From Bdellovibrio sp. ZAP7 (lineage in GTDB: Bacteria; Bdellovibrionota; Bdellovibrionia; Bdellovibrionales; Bdellovibrionaceae), in assembly GCF_006874645.1 (NCBI RefSeq), contig NZ_CP030082.1, forward strand, positions 1,302,001 to 1,366,000: a DNA stretch of 64,000 bases, given 5' to 3'. Each line of letters starts with the position of its first letter. The stretch's first letter is position 1. This document shows positions 1 to 8,618 of this stretch, piece by piece. The translations under genes and the position numbers were made by a program. The notes beneath the pieces are model-generated. The model was not told the DNA's origin and made no database searches. It worked only from the letters and a program-made list of their open reading frames with translations.

Positions 1-2
1 CT

Positions 3-929
3 GGCAAGATGCAGTTTAATGCGACCTCAAGAGTCCAATATCCCGCAGTGGGGGATTGGGTATTAGTGGAGCTACCCCATCAGTCCGACCGCGGGGTCAT
101 CCACCGAGTGCTCGACAGAAAATCGACTGTTCACCGAAAGCAGGTGGGATCAAGTGCTGACATGCAGATTCTTTCCACGAATGTGGATTATGCATTTATC
201 ACCTCATCTGTGAACGCGGATCTAAATTACCGTCGTATCGAAAGATACCTGGCGGTGGCTTATGATGCGGGGGTGGTACCGGTCATTCTTTTAACTAAGG
301 CGGATACCGTTCAGGGAAGTATCGACGAAGTTTTGGCCGAGGTTCAAAATGAATTTGCGGGAGTGAAAGTGCATACCCTTTCCAGGGATGAATTCCAACA
401 GGCAGAGTTCCTGCCGGAATACCTTAAAAAGGGCACGACTTCGGTGGTTATTGGTTCTTCGGGCGTGGGTAAGTCGACCTTGGTGAACTTCTTGATTGGT
501 GAGGACGTCATCAAGACACAGGAAATCAGGGAGGATGATGATAAAGGTCGTCACACCACCACGTCTCGGCATCTTTATATTAGCCGTTACGGTGGATTGA
601 TTATCGATACTCCGGGAATGCGTGAGTTGCAGTTATCCGATCATTCTGAAGGGTTAAGCAGTCAGTTCGCTGAAGTGGAGGAGTTGATTAACAGTTGTCG
701 TTTCAGCGATTGCCAACATCAGACTGAGCCAGGTTGTGCGGTGAAAGCGGCGTTGGAAGATGGAACTCTGTCTGAAGAAAAGTGGCGCAGTTATCTTAAG
801 CTTGAAGCCGAAGTGCGCGCAGGTTTACGGAAGCAAGACCGCGTTCTGGCAGCCGAAGATCGCAAGATGTGGAAGAAGTTAACCAACGATGCGAAAGAAC
901 GGGCCCGGTTTAAGAAAAGAATCAGGTAA
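3..929 (+). CDS. rsgA: Ribosome small-subunit-dependent GTPase A (5'-truncated by window edge)
   Basis: Circularly permuted GTPase that helps mature the 30S subunit. An OB-fold stretch (VGDWVLVEL) comes first. The G domain follows, with the permuted order G4 (LLTKAD), G1/P-loop (GSSGVGKSTL), G2 region (KGRHTTTSRH) and G3 (DTPGMREL). A zinc-binding knuckle (CRFSDCQHQTEPGC) and a basic C-terminal tail end the protein. The reading frame is open to the first base of the window and the residues before the first Met (GKM) fit the family, so the true start lies upstream. A strong hairpin follows directly. Identification is firm; only the N-terminus is missing. Confidence 0.95.
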   Translation, partial: GKMQFNATSRVQYPAVGDWVLVELPHQSDRGVIHRVLDRKSTVHRKQVGSSADMQILSTNVDYAFITSSVNADLNYRRIERYLAVAYDAGVVPVILLTKADTVQGSIDEVLAEVQNEFAGVKVHTLSRDEFQQAEFLPEYLKKGTTSVVIGSSGVGKSTLVNFLIGEDVIKTQEIREDDDKGRHTTTSRHLYISRYGGLIIDTPGMRELQLSDHSEGLSSQFAEVEELINSCRFSDCQHQTEPGCAVKAALEDGTLSEEKWRSYLKLEAEVRAGLRKQDRVLAAEDRKMWKKLTNDAKERARFKKRIR

Positions 930-938
930 AACCCAATA

Positions 939-965
939 AAAAACCCACCGAGGAGGTGGGTTTTT
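939..965. terminator. Bidirectional intrinsic terminator after rsgA
   Basis: An 11-bp perfect stem (939-949 with 955-965, core CCCACC/GGTGGG) has a 5-nt loop. A-rich and T-rich arms make it work on both strands. It separates rsgA (+) from the convergent gene on the minus strand. Confidence 0.9.
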
Positions 966-967
966 CT

Positions 968-1453
968 TTATTCTGGATCAGCTCCGTTCGGGGCGTCTTC
1001 CGTTTGGCTATTGCCCTGGCCGTTGTCTTGGCCATTGTCATTGTCGTCTTCGGAATCTGCAGAATCATCTGGAGGCAGTTCTTTTTTCTCGTTTTGCAGA
1101 CTTGCATCCAGTTTTGAAGGTGTTTTTGCAAGCATCGCATTGCAAGAAGGCTTTGCTCTATAGAAATGCTTCCACATTTCTTCGCCCGGTTTTCCCTTAA
1201 TCTCTGGAGACTGAAGCTCGGAGCCCATGTAAGAGCTCATCTTGGCCCATTCTTTCAGGTGTTTCAATTTACGTGGAATTTTGCGTTCCCCATCACATTC
1301 ACCTTGGGAGGCTTTTCCGCCTTCAACGATAAAGCTGTAAGCTTTCGGTGGGCCCTTCTTTTTTGCGAAGGCAAAAGAACCGGGATTCAAAGTCGGCTGA
1401 AGAAACAGAACACTTGCTAGGACGAAAACTTTTTTAAAACTGATTTTCCACAT
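968..1453 (-). CDS. Secreted hypothetical protein with acidic C-terminal tail
   Basis: No family recognised. From the chosen ATG at 1453 the protein is 161 residues. It opens with a signal peptide (MWKISFKKVFVLASVLFL... ending near SFAFA), has a lysine-rich middle with two cysteines, and ends in a low-complexity acidic and Asn/Gln/Gly tail (SEDDNDNGQDNGQ). The frame stays open for 36 codons further upstream, but that part does not look like a leader peptide. Shine-Dalgarno support for the chosen start is weak. Likely exported; function unknown. Confidence 0.6.
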   Translation of the reverse strand: MWKISFKKVFVLASVLFLQPTLNPGSFAFAKKKGPPKAYSFIVEGGKASQGECDGERKIPRKLKHLKEWAKMSSYMGSELQSPEIKGKPGEEMWKHFYRAKPSCNAMLAKTPSKLDASLQNEKKELPPDDSADSEDDNDNGQDNGQGNSQTEDAPNGADPE

Positions 1454-1578
1454 ATAGGAAAATGCTAACAGCAAATCCCCCGGGAAGAAAAGATTAAAAG
1501 TAAGTCGTGTACCTGTTGATTTTAAACTACAACCCACATTTTCGTCTTTAAAGAACGCCAAAACGCATAAAAATAGAC

Positions 1579-1590
1579 TGATCTATATCA
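1579..1590. promoter_or_regulatory. Fnr/Dnr-type box upstream of norB
   Basis: TGATCTATATCA has the perfect half-sites TGAT-N4-ATCA of the Crp/Fnr/Dnr family. It is centred about 101 bp before the norB start codon. It matches five other boxes in this window that precede nitrogen-oxide and anaerobic genes. Confidence 0.75.
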
Positions 1591-1685
1591 TGGTTTCGAG
1601 ATTTGAACCGGGACGGAGACAATCTTTTTCATTTATGTTGGCGGTAATTGAAAACCCTTAGTTGTGGAAGTTGAGGATAAAAAAA

Positions 1686-3968
1686 ATGGGTAATAGGCGG
1701 TTGTGGTTATTATTTACTTTCGTCGTCGTGGCATCGTTTGCTGTCTTGGGATACTATGGCAGCGAAATTTACAGGCAGGCCCCACCCATACCGAAGCAAG
1801 TTGTAACAACCACAGGTGAAGTTGTTTTTACGGCTGAGCAAATTAAAGATGGGCAGAATGTATGGCAATCCATCGGCGGTCAGCAAGTAGGTTCGATCTG
1901 GGGGCACGGAGCTTATGTCGCACCCGACTGGAGTGCCGACTGGCTTCATCGCGAAGCCGTTTTCATGGTAAATGAGCTCGCTCAATCTCAGCACCAGAAA
2001 AAATTTGATGATCTGAGTGATGAAGATAAAGCCGCGATAACAAAACGACTCCAAAATGAAATCCGTAAAAATTCCTATAATGTGGAAACAGGAGTCCTCA
2101 CGATCAGTCCTGCGCGGGCCGCGGCGATACGTGAAAACAGTCGTCACTATTCAGAAATTTTTATGGATGGTCCTGATGGCGATAAACTTCGTGGCGCCTA
2201 TGCCATTCCTAAAAACGCGATCAAATCAACTGATCGCATGGGAATGATGAATGCATTTTTCTTTTGGACTTCTTGGGCTTGTGTGACCGAAAGACCGGGA
2301 CACGACATCACTTATACCAACAACTGGCCTCCAGATAAGTTAGTCGGAAATGAAGCGACGGGTTCGCTCTTACTGTGGACAGGTTTCAGTGTGATCTTGC
2401 TTCTTGCCGGGATTGCATTGTTAGCTTGGCACCATGCCGTGACTTCAGCAGAAGGAGTTCCAGCAGAAAAGCTCCCAAAGTTGGATCCTTTGTTGGGCTT
2501 GCAGCCAACCCCCTCTATGTCAGCGACCTTGAAATATTTCTGGGTGGTGTGTGCTTTGATGGTGGTGCAAGTCATCATGGGCGGGATCACCGCTCACTAC
2601 GGAGTTGAGGGAAATGGTCTTTACGGAATTCCACTTTCTGATTGGATTCCTTATTCACTCACTCGTACCTGGCATGTGCAGATCGGTATTTTCTGGATTG
2701 CGACTTCGTGGCTGGCGACGGGTTTATTTATTGCGCCAGCAGTTTCTGGACATGAACCAAAATTTCAGGCAGCCGGTGTGCACTTCCTTTGGGTGTGCTT
2801 ACTGATCATCGTTGTGGGGTCGTTAGCAGGTCAGTGGTTTGCAGTGATGCAAAAACTTGGCTTTGAAATGAACTTCTGGTTTGGTCATCAGGGTTATGAG
2901 TATGTGGACTTAGGAAGATTCTGGCAGTCTTTCTTGCTTATTGGTTTATTCTTGTGGCTCTTCTTAATGGCCAGAGCGATTTGGCCCGCATTTAAAAAGC
3001 AGGAGGAAAATCGCCACCTGTTGACGATGTTTATGATTGCATCCGCGGCCATCGCACTCTTTTATGCCGCGGGCTTTATGTGGGGTCGTCATACCAACTT
3101 GGCTATTGCGGAATACTGGAGATGGTGGGTCGTGCATCTTTGGGTGGAAGGATTCTTTGAAGTCTTTGCCACTGTCGTGATTGCGTTCTTATTCACGCGC
3201 ATGGGACTTATCGATACGAAAGTTGCAACAACCAGCGTGTTGTTTTCAACTATCGTATTTTTAGCGGGTGGTATTTTAGGAACTTTCCATCACTTGTATT
3301 TCACGGGAACTCCGACAGCGGTCTTAGCCTTGGGTGCGACCTTCAGTGCTTTGGAAGTTGTTCCATTAGTGTTGCTAGGTATCGAAGGGTACAGTCACTT
3401 TAAAGTCAGCAAAGCTGCAAAGTGGTTGGAAGCTTATAAGTGGCCAATTTACTTCTTTATCGCCGTGGCGTTTTGGAACTTGGTCGGTGCCGGTATTTTT
3501 GGTTTCTTGATCAATCCACCGATTGCACTCTATTACATGCAAGGTTTGAACACCACGCCGGTGCATGGACATACGGCTTTGTTTGGCGTGTATGGAATGC
3601 TTGGTATTGGTTTGATGCTCTTCGTTTTAAAAGGAATGGCCGCACGCCATGTTTGGAAAGACGGTGTGATTCGTTTTGCCTTTTGGTCGATCAATATCGG
3701 TCTGGCTTTAATGGTTCTGATCAGCGTTTTGCCAATTGGTTTTCTACAAACATTGGCAAGTGTTCAACATGGTTTTTGGTACGCGCGTTCTGCCGAATTT
3801 ATGCAGCAACCGGGAATGGATACTTTGCGCTGGTTGCGCGTTATCGGGGACACGATTTTCACGGTTGGAATTCTGGCTTTGGGCTGGTTTGTGATCGGTC
3901 TTAAAGTGGGATTTTCGGTCAAAGGTACAGTGGACCTTTCACTGGAAAATCATCCCTCCGGAAAATAG
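1686..3968 (+). CDS. norB: Quinol-dependent nitric oxide reductase (qNor)
   Basis: Inner-membrane enzyme reducing 2 NO to N2O with electrons taken directly from quinol. The 760-residue length fits the single-subunit qNor type, which carries an N-terminal extension replacing NorC. Visible features are the N-terminal segment (WGHGAYVAPDWSADWLHRE) and about a dozen or more membrane helices. The low-spin haem His lies in TRTWHVQIG. The binuclear-site region has WVVHLWVEGFFEV (FeB His plus the conserved Glu) and FHHLYFTGTP (His pair), followed by HGHTALFGVYG. ATG 1686 is preferred over the upstream TTG at 1662 because GAGG sits about nine bases before it. A Dnr-type box upstream and a terminator after it suggest a monocistronic, NO/anaerobically induced gene. 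Confidence 0.95.
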   Translation: MGNRRLWLLFTFVVVASFAVLGYYGSEIYRQAPPIPKQVVTTTGEVVFTAEQIKDGQNVWQSIGGQQVGSIWGHGAYVAPDWSADWLHREAVFMVNELAQSQHQKKFDDLSDEDKAAITKRLQNEIRKNSYNVETGVLTISPARAAAIRENSRHYSEIFMDGPDGDKLRGAYAIPKNAIKSTDRMGMMNAFFFWTSWACVTERPGHDITYTNNWPPDKLVGNEATGSLLLWTGFSVILLLAGIALLAWHHAVTSAEGVPAEKLPKLDPLLGLQPTPSMSATLKYFWVVCALMVVQVIMGGITAHYGVEGNGLYGIPLSDWIPYSLTRTWHVQIGIFWIATSWLATGLFIAPAVSGHEPKFQAAGVHFLWVCLLIIVVGSLAGQWFAVMQKLGFEMNFWFGHQGYEYVDLGRFWQSFLLIGLFLWLFLMARAIWPAFKKQEENRHLLTMFMIASAAIALFYAAGFMWGRHTNLAIAEYWRWWVVHLWVEGFFEVFATVVIAFLFTRMGLIDTKVATTSVLFSTIVFLAGGILGTFHHLYFTGTPTAVLALGATFSALEVVPLVLLGIEGYSHFKVSKAAKWLEAYKWPIYFFIAVAFWNLVGAGIFGFLINPPIALYYMQGLNTTPVHGHTALFGVYGMLGIGLMLFVLKGMAARHVWKDGVIRFAFWSINIGLALMVLISVLPIGFLQTLASVQHGFWYARSAEFMQQPGMDTLRWLRVIGDTIFTVGILALGWFVIGLKVGFSVKGTVDLSLENHPSGK

Positions 3969-3994
3969 TAAAAACAAGAACGTCTCTAAAAAAG

Positions 3995-4021
3995 CCCCTT
4001 GGTTTCCAGGGGGTTTTTTTT
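3995..4021 (+). terminator. Intrinsic terminator of norB
   Basis: CCCCTTGG (3995-4002) pairs with CCAGGGGG (4006-4013) around a TTT loop, followed by a run of T from 4014. It isolates norB from the nirK promoter. Confidence 0.85.
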
Positions 4022-4076
4022 ATTCTCCCACCCGGGTGGAATCCATAGTCGTGTTTCAGTTTATAACTCGAGAAAT

Positions 4077-4088
4077 TGATTTGGATCA
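4077..4088. promoter_or_regulatory. Fnr/Dnr-type box upstream of nirK
   Basis: TGATTTGGATCA is centred about 71 bp before the nirK ATG. The same 12-mer occurs at 8555-8566 in front of nnrS, which argues for a shared regulator. Confidence 0.8.
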
Positions 4089-4153
4089 TTTACCGTGTTT
4101 ATCTGGCATGCGAATGTTTACGCAGGGATCTCATAGTACAGGGAGACAAAATT

Positions 4154-5575
4154 ATGGGTCATTTTAATAAGTACGGCGCCTTGATGATGTTGGCGCTATC
4201 ATTCATTTCTTACGGAGCAAATGCCGCTGACGAAGTTAAGGGGGAAGAAGTTGCCGTTCTTACAGATGCGCCCCTCGTTCCTCCTCCGATCACGCGTAAA
4301 AATCCAACGAAAGTAATCGTTAATCTGGAAACAAAAGAAGTAAAAATGCGACTGGCCGAAGGTGTGGATTACACTTTTTGGACATTCGGGGGGAAAGTTC
4401 CCGGTAAGTTCATTCGTATCCGCGAAGGGGATCAAGTGGAGTTCCATCTTCACAACCATCCTTCCAGCAAGCTTCCGCACAATATCGACTTGCACGGGGT
4501 GACTGGACAAGGTGGCGGTGCCGAAGGTTCCTTCACAGCGCCCGGCCACAGTTCAACTTTTAATTTTAAAGCCTTAAACCCAGGCCTTTACGTTTATCAC
4601 TGTGCAACTGCTCCTGTTGGGATGCATATCGCAAATGGTATGTACGGTTTGATTTTGGTCGAACCTAAAGAAGGCCTTCCAAAAGTGGACCGCGAATACT
4701 ATGTCATGCAAAGTGAGATTTATACGAAAGGTAAATACGGAGCACCGGGCTTGCAACCTTTCAGCATGACGAAAGCGGTTGAAGAAAAAGCCGACTACGT
4801 TTTATTCAACGGGAGTGTCGGGGCATTGACAGGTGATAAAGCCCTGACTGCCAAAGTGGGCGAGAAAGTTCGTCTCTTTGTGGGTAATGGTGGACCGAAC
4901 TTGGTGTCTTCATTCCACGTCATCGGTGAGATCTTCGATAAGGTCTATGTCGAGGGCGGAAAACTGGTAAATGAAAACGTGCAAACGACTCTGATCCCAG
5001 CGGGTGGGTCTTCAATCGTTGAGTTTAAATTGGATACGACAGGAACATTTATCCTGGTGGACCACTCCATCTTCCGTGCCTTTAATAAAGGTGCGTTGGG
5101 GATGTTGAAAGTTGAGGGTGATGCTAATAAAGATGTTTACTCCGGTAAAACTCATGATGGTATCTATCTGCCAGAGGGTGGCGTGATTCAAGAAATGGGT
5201 GCTGAAGCGCCAAAACCTATTCCAGCCAAAACTTTGGAAGAACGTCTTTCTGGTGGTAAACGTATTTTTGAAACTTCCTGCTTTGCTTGCCATCAAATGA
5301 ATGGTCAAGGTTTGCCAGGAGCTTTCCCTCCACTGGCAAAATCGGATTTCTTAAATAACAACAAAACGAAAGCAATCTCTGCAGTGATCCATGGTCTTGA
5401 AGGACCGGTGAAAGTGAATGGCAAAGAGTTTAATTCTGTGATGCCAGCACAAGTTTTGACTGATGAAGACACTGCGAATGTTTTGACTTACGTATATAGC
5501 ATGTGGGGCAACTCCAAAAAAGTGGTTACTCCAGACGAAGTTAAAGCGGTTCGTGCTCAAGGAAAAGCGAAGTAA
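4154..5575 (+). CDS. nirK: Copper nitrite reductase with C-terminal cytochrome c domain
   Basis: Periplasmic reduction of nitrite to NO. A signal peptide ends near residue 24. Two cupredoxin domains carry all expected ligands. Type 1 copper: His109, Cys150, His158, Met163. Type 2 copper: His114 and His149, plus the His of VDHSIF in the second domain. The catalytic Asp112 (HNIDLH) and the His of SSFHVIG are also present. A C-terminal haem c domain has Cys376-x2-Cys379-His380, giving the three-domain architecture known from some NirK enzymes, where the haem feeds electrons to the type 1 copper. The ATG at 4154 has AGGGAG upstream; the longer frame from 4076 would begin inside the Dnr box. First gene of nirK-nirV-sco. 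Confidence 0.95.
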   Translation: MGHFNKYGALMMLALSFISYGANAADEVKGEEVAVLTDAPLVPPPITRKNPTKVIVNLETKEVKMRLAEGVDYTFWTFGGKVPGKFIRIREGDQVEFHLHNHPSSKLPHNIDLHGVTGQGGGAEGSFTAPGHSSTFNFKALNPGLYVYHCATAPVGMHIANGMYGLILVEPKEGLPKVDREYYVMQSEIYTKGKYGAPGLQPFSMTKAVEEKADYVLFNGSVGALTGDKALTAKVGEKVRLFVGNGGPNLVSSFHVIGEIFDKVYVEGGKLVNENVQTTLIPAGGSSIVEFKLDTTGTFILVDHSIFRAFNKGALGMLKVEGDANKDVYSGKTHDGIYLPEGGVIQEMGAEAPKPIPAKTLEERLSGGKRIFETSCFACHQMNGQGLPGAFPPLAKSDFLNNNKTKAISAVIHGLEGPVKVNGKEFNSVMPAQVLTDEDTANVLTYVYSMWGNSKKVVTPDEVKAVRAQGKAK

Positions 5576-5578
5576 GTT

Positions 5579-6340
5579 ATGGGCAGGAGTTGGAAAATTC
5601 TCATCTCGAGTTTATTGATCTCCAGCTTCTGTTCCTCTGTGTTCGCGAACGATTCTTTAATCAAAATACCTGCGGGAGAATTTAAGTTTCCCGCACTCTT
5701 AAATAAGACCTCCGTCAAAGTGGCGGAGTTTTTTCTTGATAAACATGCTGTTACAAATGCGCAGTACTTGGCATTTGTAAAATCCAATCCCAACTGGAAA
5801 AAATCCCAGGTTAAAACTATTTTTGCTGACGCCGAATACCTGCAGTACTGGCCTTCTGATGTTTCCTTTGGAGACTCGCGCTTGGCAAATGCTCCGGTAG
5901 TTCGGGTCAGCTGGTTTGCGGCAAGAGCTTATTGTGAAAGTCAGGGCAAACGTCTTCCGAGCTTGAATGAATGGGAATATGTGGGCCTTGGTACTTACAA
6001 AGGACAAAAAACTATTCAAGGCACCATCCTTGAATGGTACGGAAAAACCTCCGAATGGCCTTTGCCGCAAGTCGCAAAAAATGAAGCGAACTCCTATGGA
6101 CTTCACGATCTGCATGGATTGATTTGGGAATGGGTTGAAGACTTTAATTCTTCGCTGGTAACTGGGGAATCCCGCGCAGACAGCGCCTTGGATAAGAACC
6201 TGTTCTGCGGAGCCGGGGCTTCAGGTGCGGCGGATCCAGCGGATTACGCGGCTTTTATGCGCTATGCATTTCGCAGCAGTTTACAAGCCAAATATACGAT
6301 TCAAAATCTAGGTTTTAGATGTGCAAAAGATAAGGAATAA
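5579..6340 (+). CDS. nirV: NirV-like protein (formylglycine-generating enzyme/SUMF1 fold)
   Basis: 253 residues starting three bases after the nirK stop, with a signal peptide ending near SSVFA. The SUMF1/FGE fold is seen in FFLDKHAVTNAQYLAFV, VVRVSWFAARAYCESQGKRLP, the SYGLHDLHGLIWEWVED core and the terminal AFRSS...NLGFRC. Family members beside nirK are called NirV and are thought to assist nitrite reductase; the biochemical role is unresolved. One Cys sits in FCGAGASG and another in the last segment (GFRCAKD), but whether this copy has FGE-like oxidase activity cannot be told from sequence. The placement implies co-transcription with nirK. Confidence 0.85.
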   Translation: MGRSWKILISSLLISSFCSSVFANDSLIKIPAGEFKFPALLNKTSVKVAEFFLDKHAVTNAQYLAFVKSNPNWKKSQVKTIFADAEYLQYWPSDVSFGDSRLANAPVVRVSWFAARAYCESQGKRLPSLNEWEYVGLGTYKGQKTIQGTILEWYGKTSEWPLPQVAKNEANSYGLHDLHGLIWEWVEDFNSSLVTGESRADSALDKNLFCGAGASGAADPADYAAFMRYAFRSSLQAKYTIQNLGFRCAKDKE

Positions 6341-6344
6341 TTTT

Positions 6345-6959
6345 ATGAAAAAACAAATCATCCCCCTTTGCTTCTTAGTGGCCGGACTTTATTCAACAGC
6401 GCAAGCCACTCATGATCACAGTGATCACAAAGGCCATGCCCAACAGGACGCAAAGCAAACGGCCAGCGCTCCGCTTTCGGGAGACTCGCTGTTTAATACG
6501 AACGCTAGTTTTAAAGATCAAAACGGCAACGCTATTAAGCTTGAATCGTTCCGTGGTCATCCAGTAGTGATTTCTATGGCTTACACGGGCTGTGCTTACA
6601 CTTGTCCGATGATTTTAACTCAAATGCAGCAAGTGGAAAAAGCGATCGAGAAAACTGGCAGAAAAGACGTGCAATTTGTTTTGATTACTTTTGACTATAT
6701 GAATGACACTCCCACAATTCTTAAAGCATATGCGCAAAGGAAAAACTTAAGCGGAAATTGGAAGCTTCTAACTTCTGCAAGTGACAAGGAACCACGTGAA
6801 ATTTCCAATCTTTTAGGGATTAAGTATAAAAAAATGGAGGGTGGGGATTACGATCACTCTTTTGTTATCACGGTTCTTGACTCTGAAGGCGTGATCAAAG
6901 GCCGTCAGGTCGGTGCCAAAGGGGATACAGAAACTTTGGTTGGTTACTTACCGAAATAA
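6345..6959 (+). CDS. Sco1/SenC/PrrC copper chaperone-like protein
   Basis: Periplasmic thioredoxin-fold protein that binds copper or acts as a thiol reductase for copper-site assembly. The Cys83-x3-Cys87 pair (GCAYTCPM) and the distant copper-ligand His171 (GDYDHSF) are present. After the signal peptide comes a short His-rich segment (HDHSDHKGH) that may add metal binding. ATG 6345 is chosen because AAGGA precedes it and the signal peptide begins there; it follows the nirV stop by four bases. Position in the nirK operon suggests copper loading of NirK rather than of cytochrome oxidase; that is inference. Confidence 0.9.
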   Translation: MKKQIIPLCFLVAGLYSTAQATHDHSDHKGHAQQDAKQTASAPLSGDSLFNTNASFKDQNGNAIKLESFRGHPVVISMAYTGCAYTCPMILTQMQQVEKAIEKTGRKDVQFVLITFDYMNDTPTILKAYAQRKNLSGNWKLLTSASDKEPREISNLLGIKYKKMEGGDYDHSFVITVLDSEGVIKGRQVGAKGDTETLVGYLPK

Positions 6960-6968
6960 TTAGAATAT

Positions 6969-6982
6969 TTGATCGAGATCAA
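6969..6982. promoter_or_regulatory. Fnr/Dnr-type box upstream of the DUF2249 gene
   Basis: TTGATCGAGATCAA is a perfect 14-bp palindrome, the best match to the TTGAT-N4-ATCAA consensus in the window. It is centred about 58 bp before the ATG at 7034. Confidence 0.85.
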
Positions 6983-7033
6983 GGCGGGGGAGAGAGATTT
7001 TCTCTACAGTGGGTGTAAATGGAGGTTATAGCA

Positions 7034-7297
7034 ATGACTGAATTTATCATCGAAGCCCAGAAAATTTCCCCCCAGCAGCGCCACAGTTTTATTGTCGAAA
7101 GTTTTGACAACCTGGAGGGCGGGGACGCGATCGTGATCGTGAACAATCATGATCCTTTGCCACTGCTCAGATTTTTCGAGCAAAACCGCGCCAGCGAATT
7201 TAAGCAAGAATACATTCAGTCAGGTCCCGGAGTCTGGAAAGTTCGTTTAACGAAAAATAAAAAAGAAGGCTGCTGCGGATTTTGCGGTGGTAACTAA
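7034..7297 (+). CDS. DUF2249 protein
   Basis: 87-residue cytoplasmic protein of the DUF2249 family (VESFDNLEGGDAIVIVNNHDPLPLLRFFE), a SirA/TusA-like small fold often next to hemerythrin and NO-detoxification genes. It ends in a cysteine cluster (EGCCGFCGGN), so metal or sulfur handling is possible. The start at 7034 is set by GGAGG at 7021-7025. The alternative ATG at 7019 overlaps that ribosome site. The end overlaps the convergent hemerythrin gene by 4 bp. Under its own Dnr-type box. Exact role unknown. Confidence 0.8.
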   Translation: MTEFIIEAQKISPQQRHSFIVESFDNLEGGDAIVIVNNHDPLPLLRFFEQNRASEFKQEYIQSGPGVWKVRLTKNKKEGCCGFCGGN

Positions 7298-7809
7298 CAT
7301 CCTCTGCGCTCGCACATTTTAAAAAGACAACCGTCTTCTTTAGCGATGTGCTGGCGCAGGAAATCTTCGTAATCCTGTTTAAATATTTTAAAATACTTCG
7401 CATACATTTCAGAACCCTCCTGCGAGCTTAAATATCGAATCGCCTGGGAAAGTTCATGGCCAAAGGCATGCTCTTCCATCGGGATACTTAAAGGGTTTTG
7501 TGGTGTGCACCAAGAGGGGATCGCATAGGCGTCACTGCGGGGGCCCCCGTCGGCATAATACTTTTCCAGCTTTACTTTTACTTGTTGAATCGGACTGAAT
7601 TCCAACTGAATACCACGATAGTAAGTACATAAAGGCCCGCCATGGGAAAGCCAGGGTTCGTGTGCAACCCCGGGAAACAATTCCTGCTCTTCTTTGGGGT
7701 GATGGACCTTTTCAACAAAGTCTAAAATTTTAATGAAATCACTTTCGTGATCAAGCATGTGAAGTATGATTTGATGCTCTTCGCGAAGTTTTTTTAGTAG
7801 GTCGATCAT
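7294..7809 (-). CDS. Hemerythrin HHE-domain protein
   Basis: 171-residue all-helical protein with metal-ligand patterns spread along it: EEHQIILHMLDHE near the N-terminus, HHPKEEQELFP, MEEHAFGHELS and RQHIAKEDGCLF near the end. Such proteins carry a di-iron site that binds O2 or NO or takes part in repair of iron centres. ATG 7809 is chosen because GAGGAGG lies just before it (the upstream TTG is part of that ribosome site). It overlaps the 3' end of the preceding Crp/Fnr gene by about 59 bp, implying co-transcription and translational coupling. Confidence 0.85.
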   Translation of the reverse strand: MIDLLKKLREEHQIILHMLDHESDFIKILDFVEKVHHPKEEQELFPGVAHEPWLSHGGPLCTYYRGIQLEFSPIQQVKVKLEKYYADGGPRSDAYAIPSWCTPQNPLSIPMEEHAFGHELSQAIRYLSSQEGSEMYAKYFKIFKQDYEDFLRQHIAKEDGCLFKMCERRGC

Positions 7810-8482
7810 TGCGGACCTCCTCAAGGGCTTTTTTATCTATGACTTCGATGTGCTTTTCGTCGGTTTTAAGCCAACCTTTTTTTGTCCATTCGCTTAAGAT
7901 GCGGATCACCGTTTCACTTTTAGCACCGATCTTAAGGGAGATATCAAAGCGGGTCAGAGGCATTTGAATACGCTTTTGCGAAGCGCGGGGCTGCTTTTCC
8001 AGCATGCGCAACAGAAAATCAGCCATGCGGTTTGAGACCAAACAACTTGATTTGCAGAGGTCATTTTGAAATTCCAAAAAGCGGTCCGTAATTTGTCTTG
8101 TGACTTCGCTTTTCACCCGAGGAATGTTCAAAAGCGTGTGATTAAAGAAATCCAGAGGGATCTGAACAAGTACGCAATCTTCCTGGCAACGCACGGTTGC
8201 GGGATATTTGGGTAACGGCAAACTTGCCATGGTGATTCCTAGAAACTCACCTCGGCCCAGAAAGTTAAAGATCTTTACGTCTCCTGCAGCCGTGCATTCC
8301 TGGATTTTTACAGATCCCGAAAGGATCAGATAGATATATTGAATGGGATCATCCTTTTCAAAGACGAGCTCCCGGCTGGGCAAAGGAAGTAGCTTCATAT
8401 AATAAGCCATTTCCTGTAAATCGCGCTCGCGCACCGAGCTGAATATTTCTAAATTATGTAATTTATGTGCCAAATCACCCAT
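7751..8482 (-). CDS. Crp/Fnr-family regulator (Dnr/NnrR-like)
   Basis: 243 residues: N-terminal cyclic-nucleotide-binding-type beta roll (GSVKIQECTAAGDVKIFNFLGRGEFLG), long dimerisation helix, and a winged helix with recognition helix AKSETVIRILSEW. The Glu and Arg of the Fnr E..SR motif are kept, the Ser is Ile. There is no N-terminal cysteine cluster, so it is unlikely to hold the Fnr iron-sulfur centre; a haem-based NO sensor of the Dnr type is the better guess. A basic tail (RPTKKTSRRASNHTSHA) is unusual. Divergent from nnrS with two TGAT-N4-ATCA boxes between them, hence probably autoregulated and the likely regulator of the island. Confidence 0.85.
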   Translation of the reverse strand: MGDLAHKLHNLEIFSSVRERDLQEMAYYMKLLPLPSRELVFEKDDPIQYIYLILSGSVKIQECTAAGDVKIFNFLGRGEFLGITMASLPLPKYPATVRCQEDCVLVQIPLDFFNHTLLNIPRVKSEVTRQITDRFLEFQNDLCKSSCLVSNRMADFLLRMLEKQPRASQKRIQMPLTRFDISLKIGAKSETVIRILSEWTKKGWLKTDEKHIEVIDKKALEEVRNDRPTKKTSRRASNHTSHA

Positions 8483-8527
8483 ATGCCACCCTGGGCTTAT
8501 ATTGGCAGCCGCTCACATCTACTTCCA

Positions 8528-8539
8528 TGATCTAAATCA
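8528..8539. promoter_or_regulatory. Fnr/Dnr-type box 1 between the crp gene and nnrS
   Basis: TGATCTAAATCA is centred about 51 bp before the regulator start (minus) and 85 bp before the nnrS start (plus), so it could serve the regulator. Confidence 0.75.
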
Positions 8540-8554
8540 ATAAATGGCACTTTT

Positions 8555-8566
8555 TGATTTGGATCA
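8555..8566. promoter_or_regulatory. Fnr/Dnr-type box 2 between the crp gene and nnrS
   Basis: TGATTTGGATCA, the same 12-mer as the nirK box, is centred about 58 bp before the nnrS ATG. The two boxes are 27 bp apart centre to centre. Confidence 0.8.
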
Positions 8567-8618
8567 TGGAAAAAGGAGTGATTTCGCCTCATTCTGGGGA
8601 TGAGGATGGTAGGTCATT

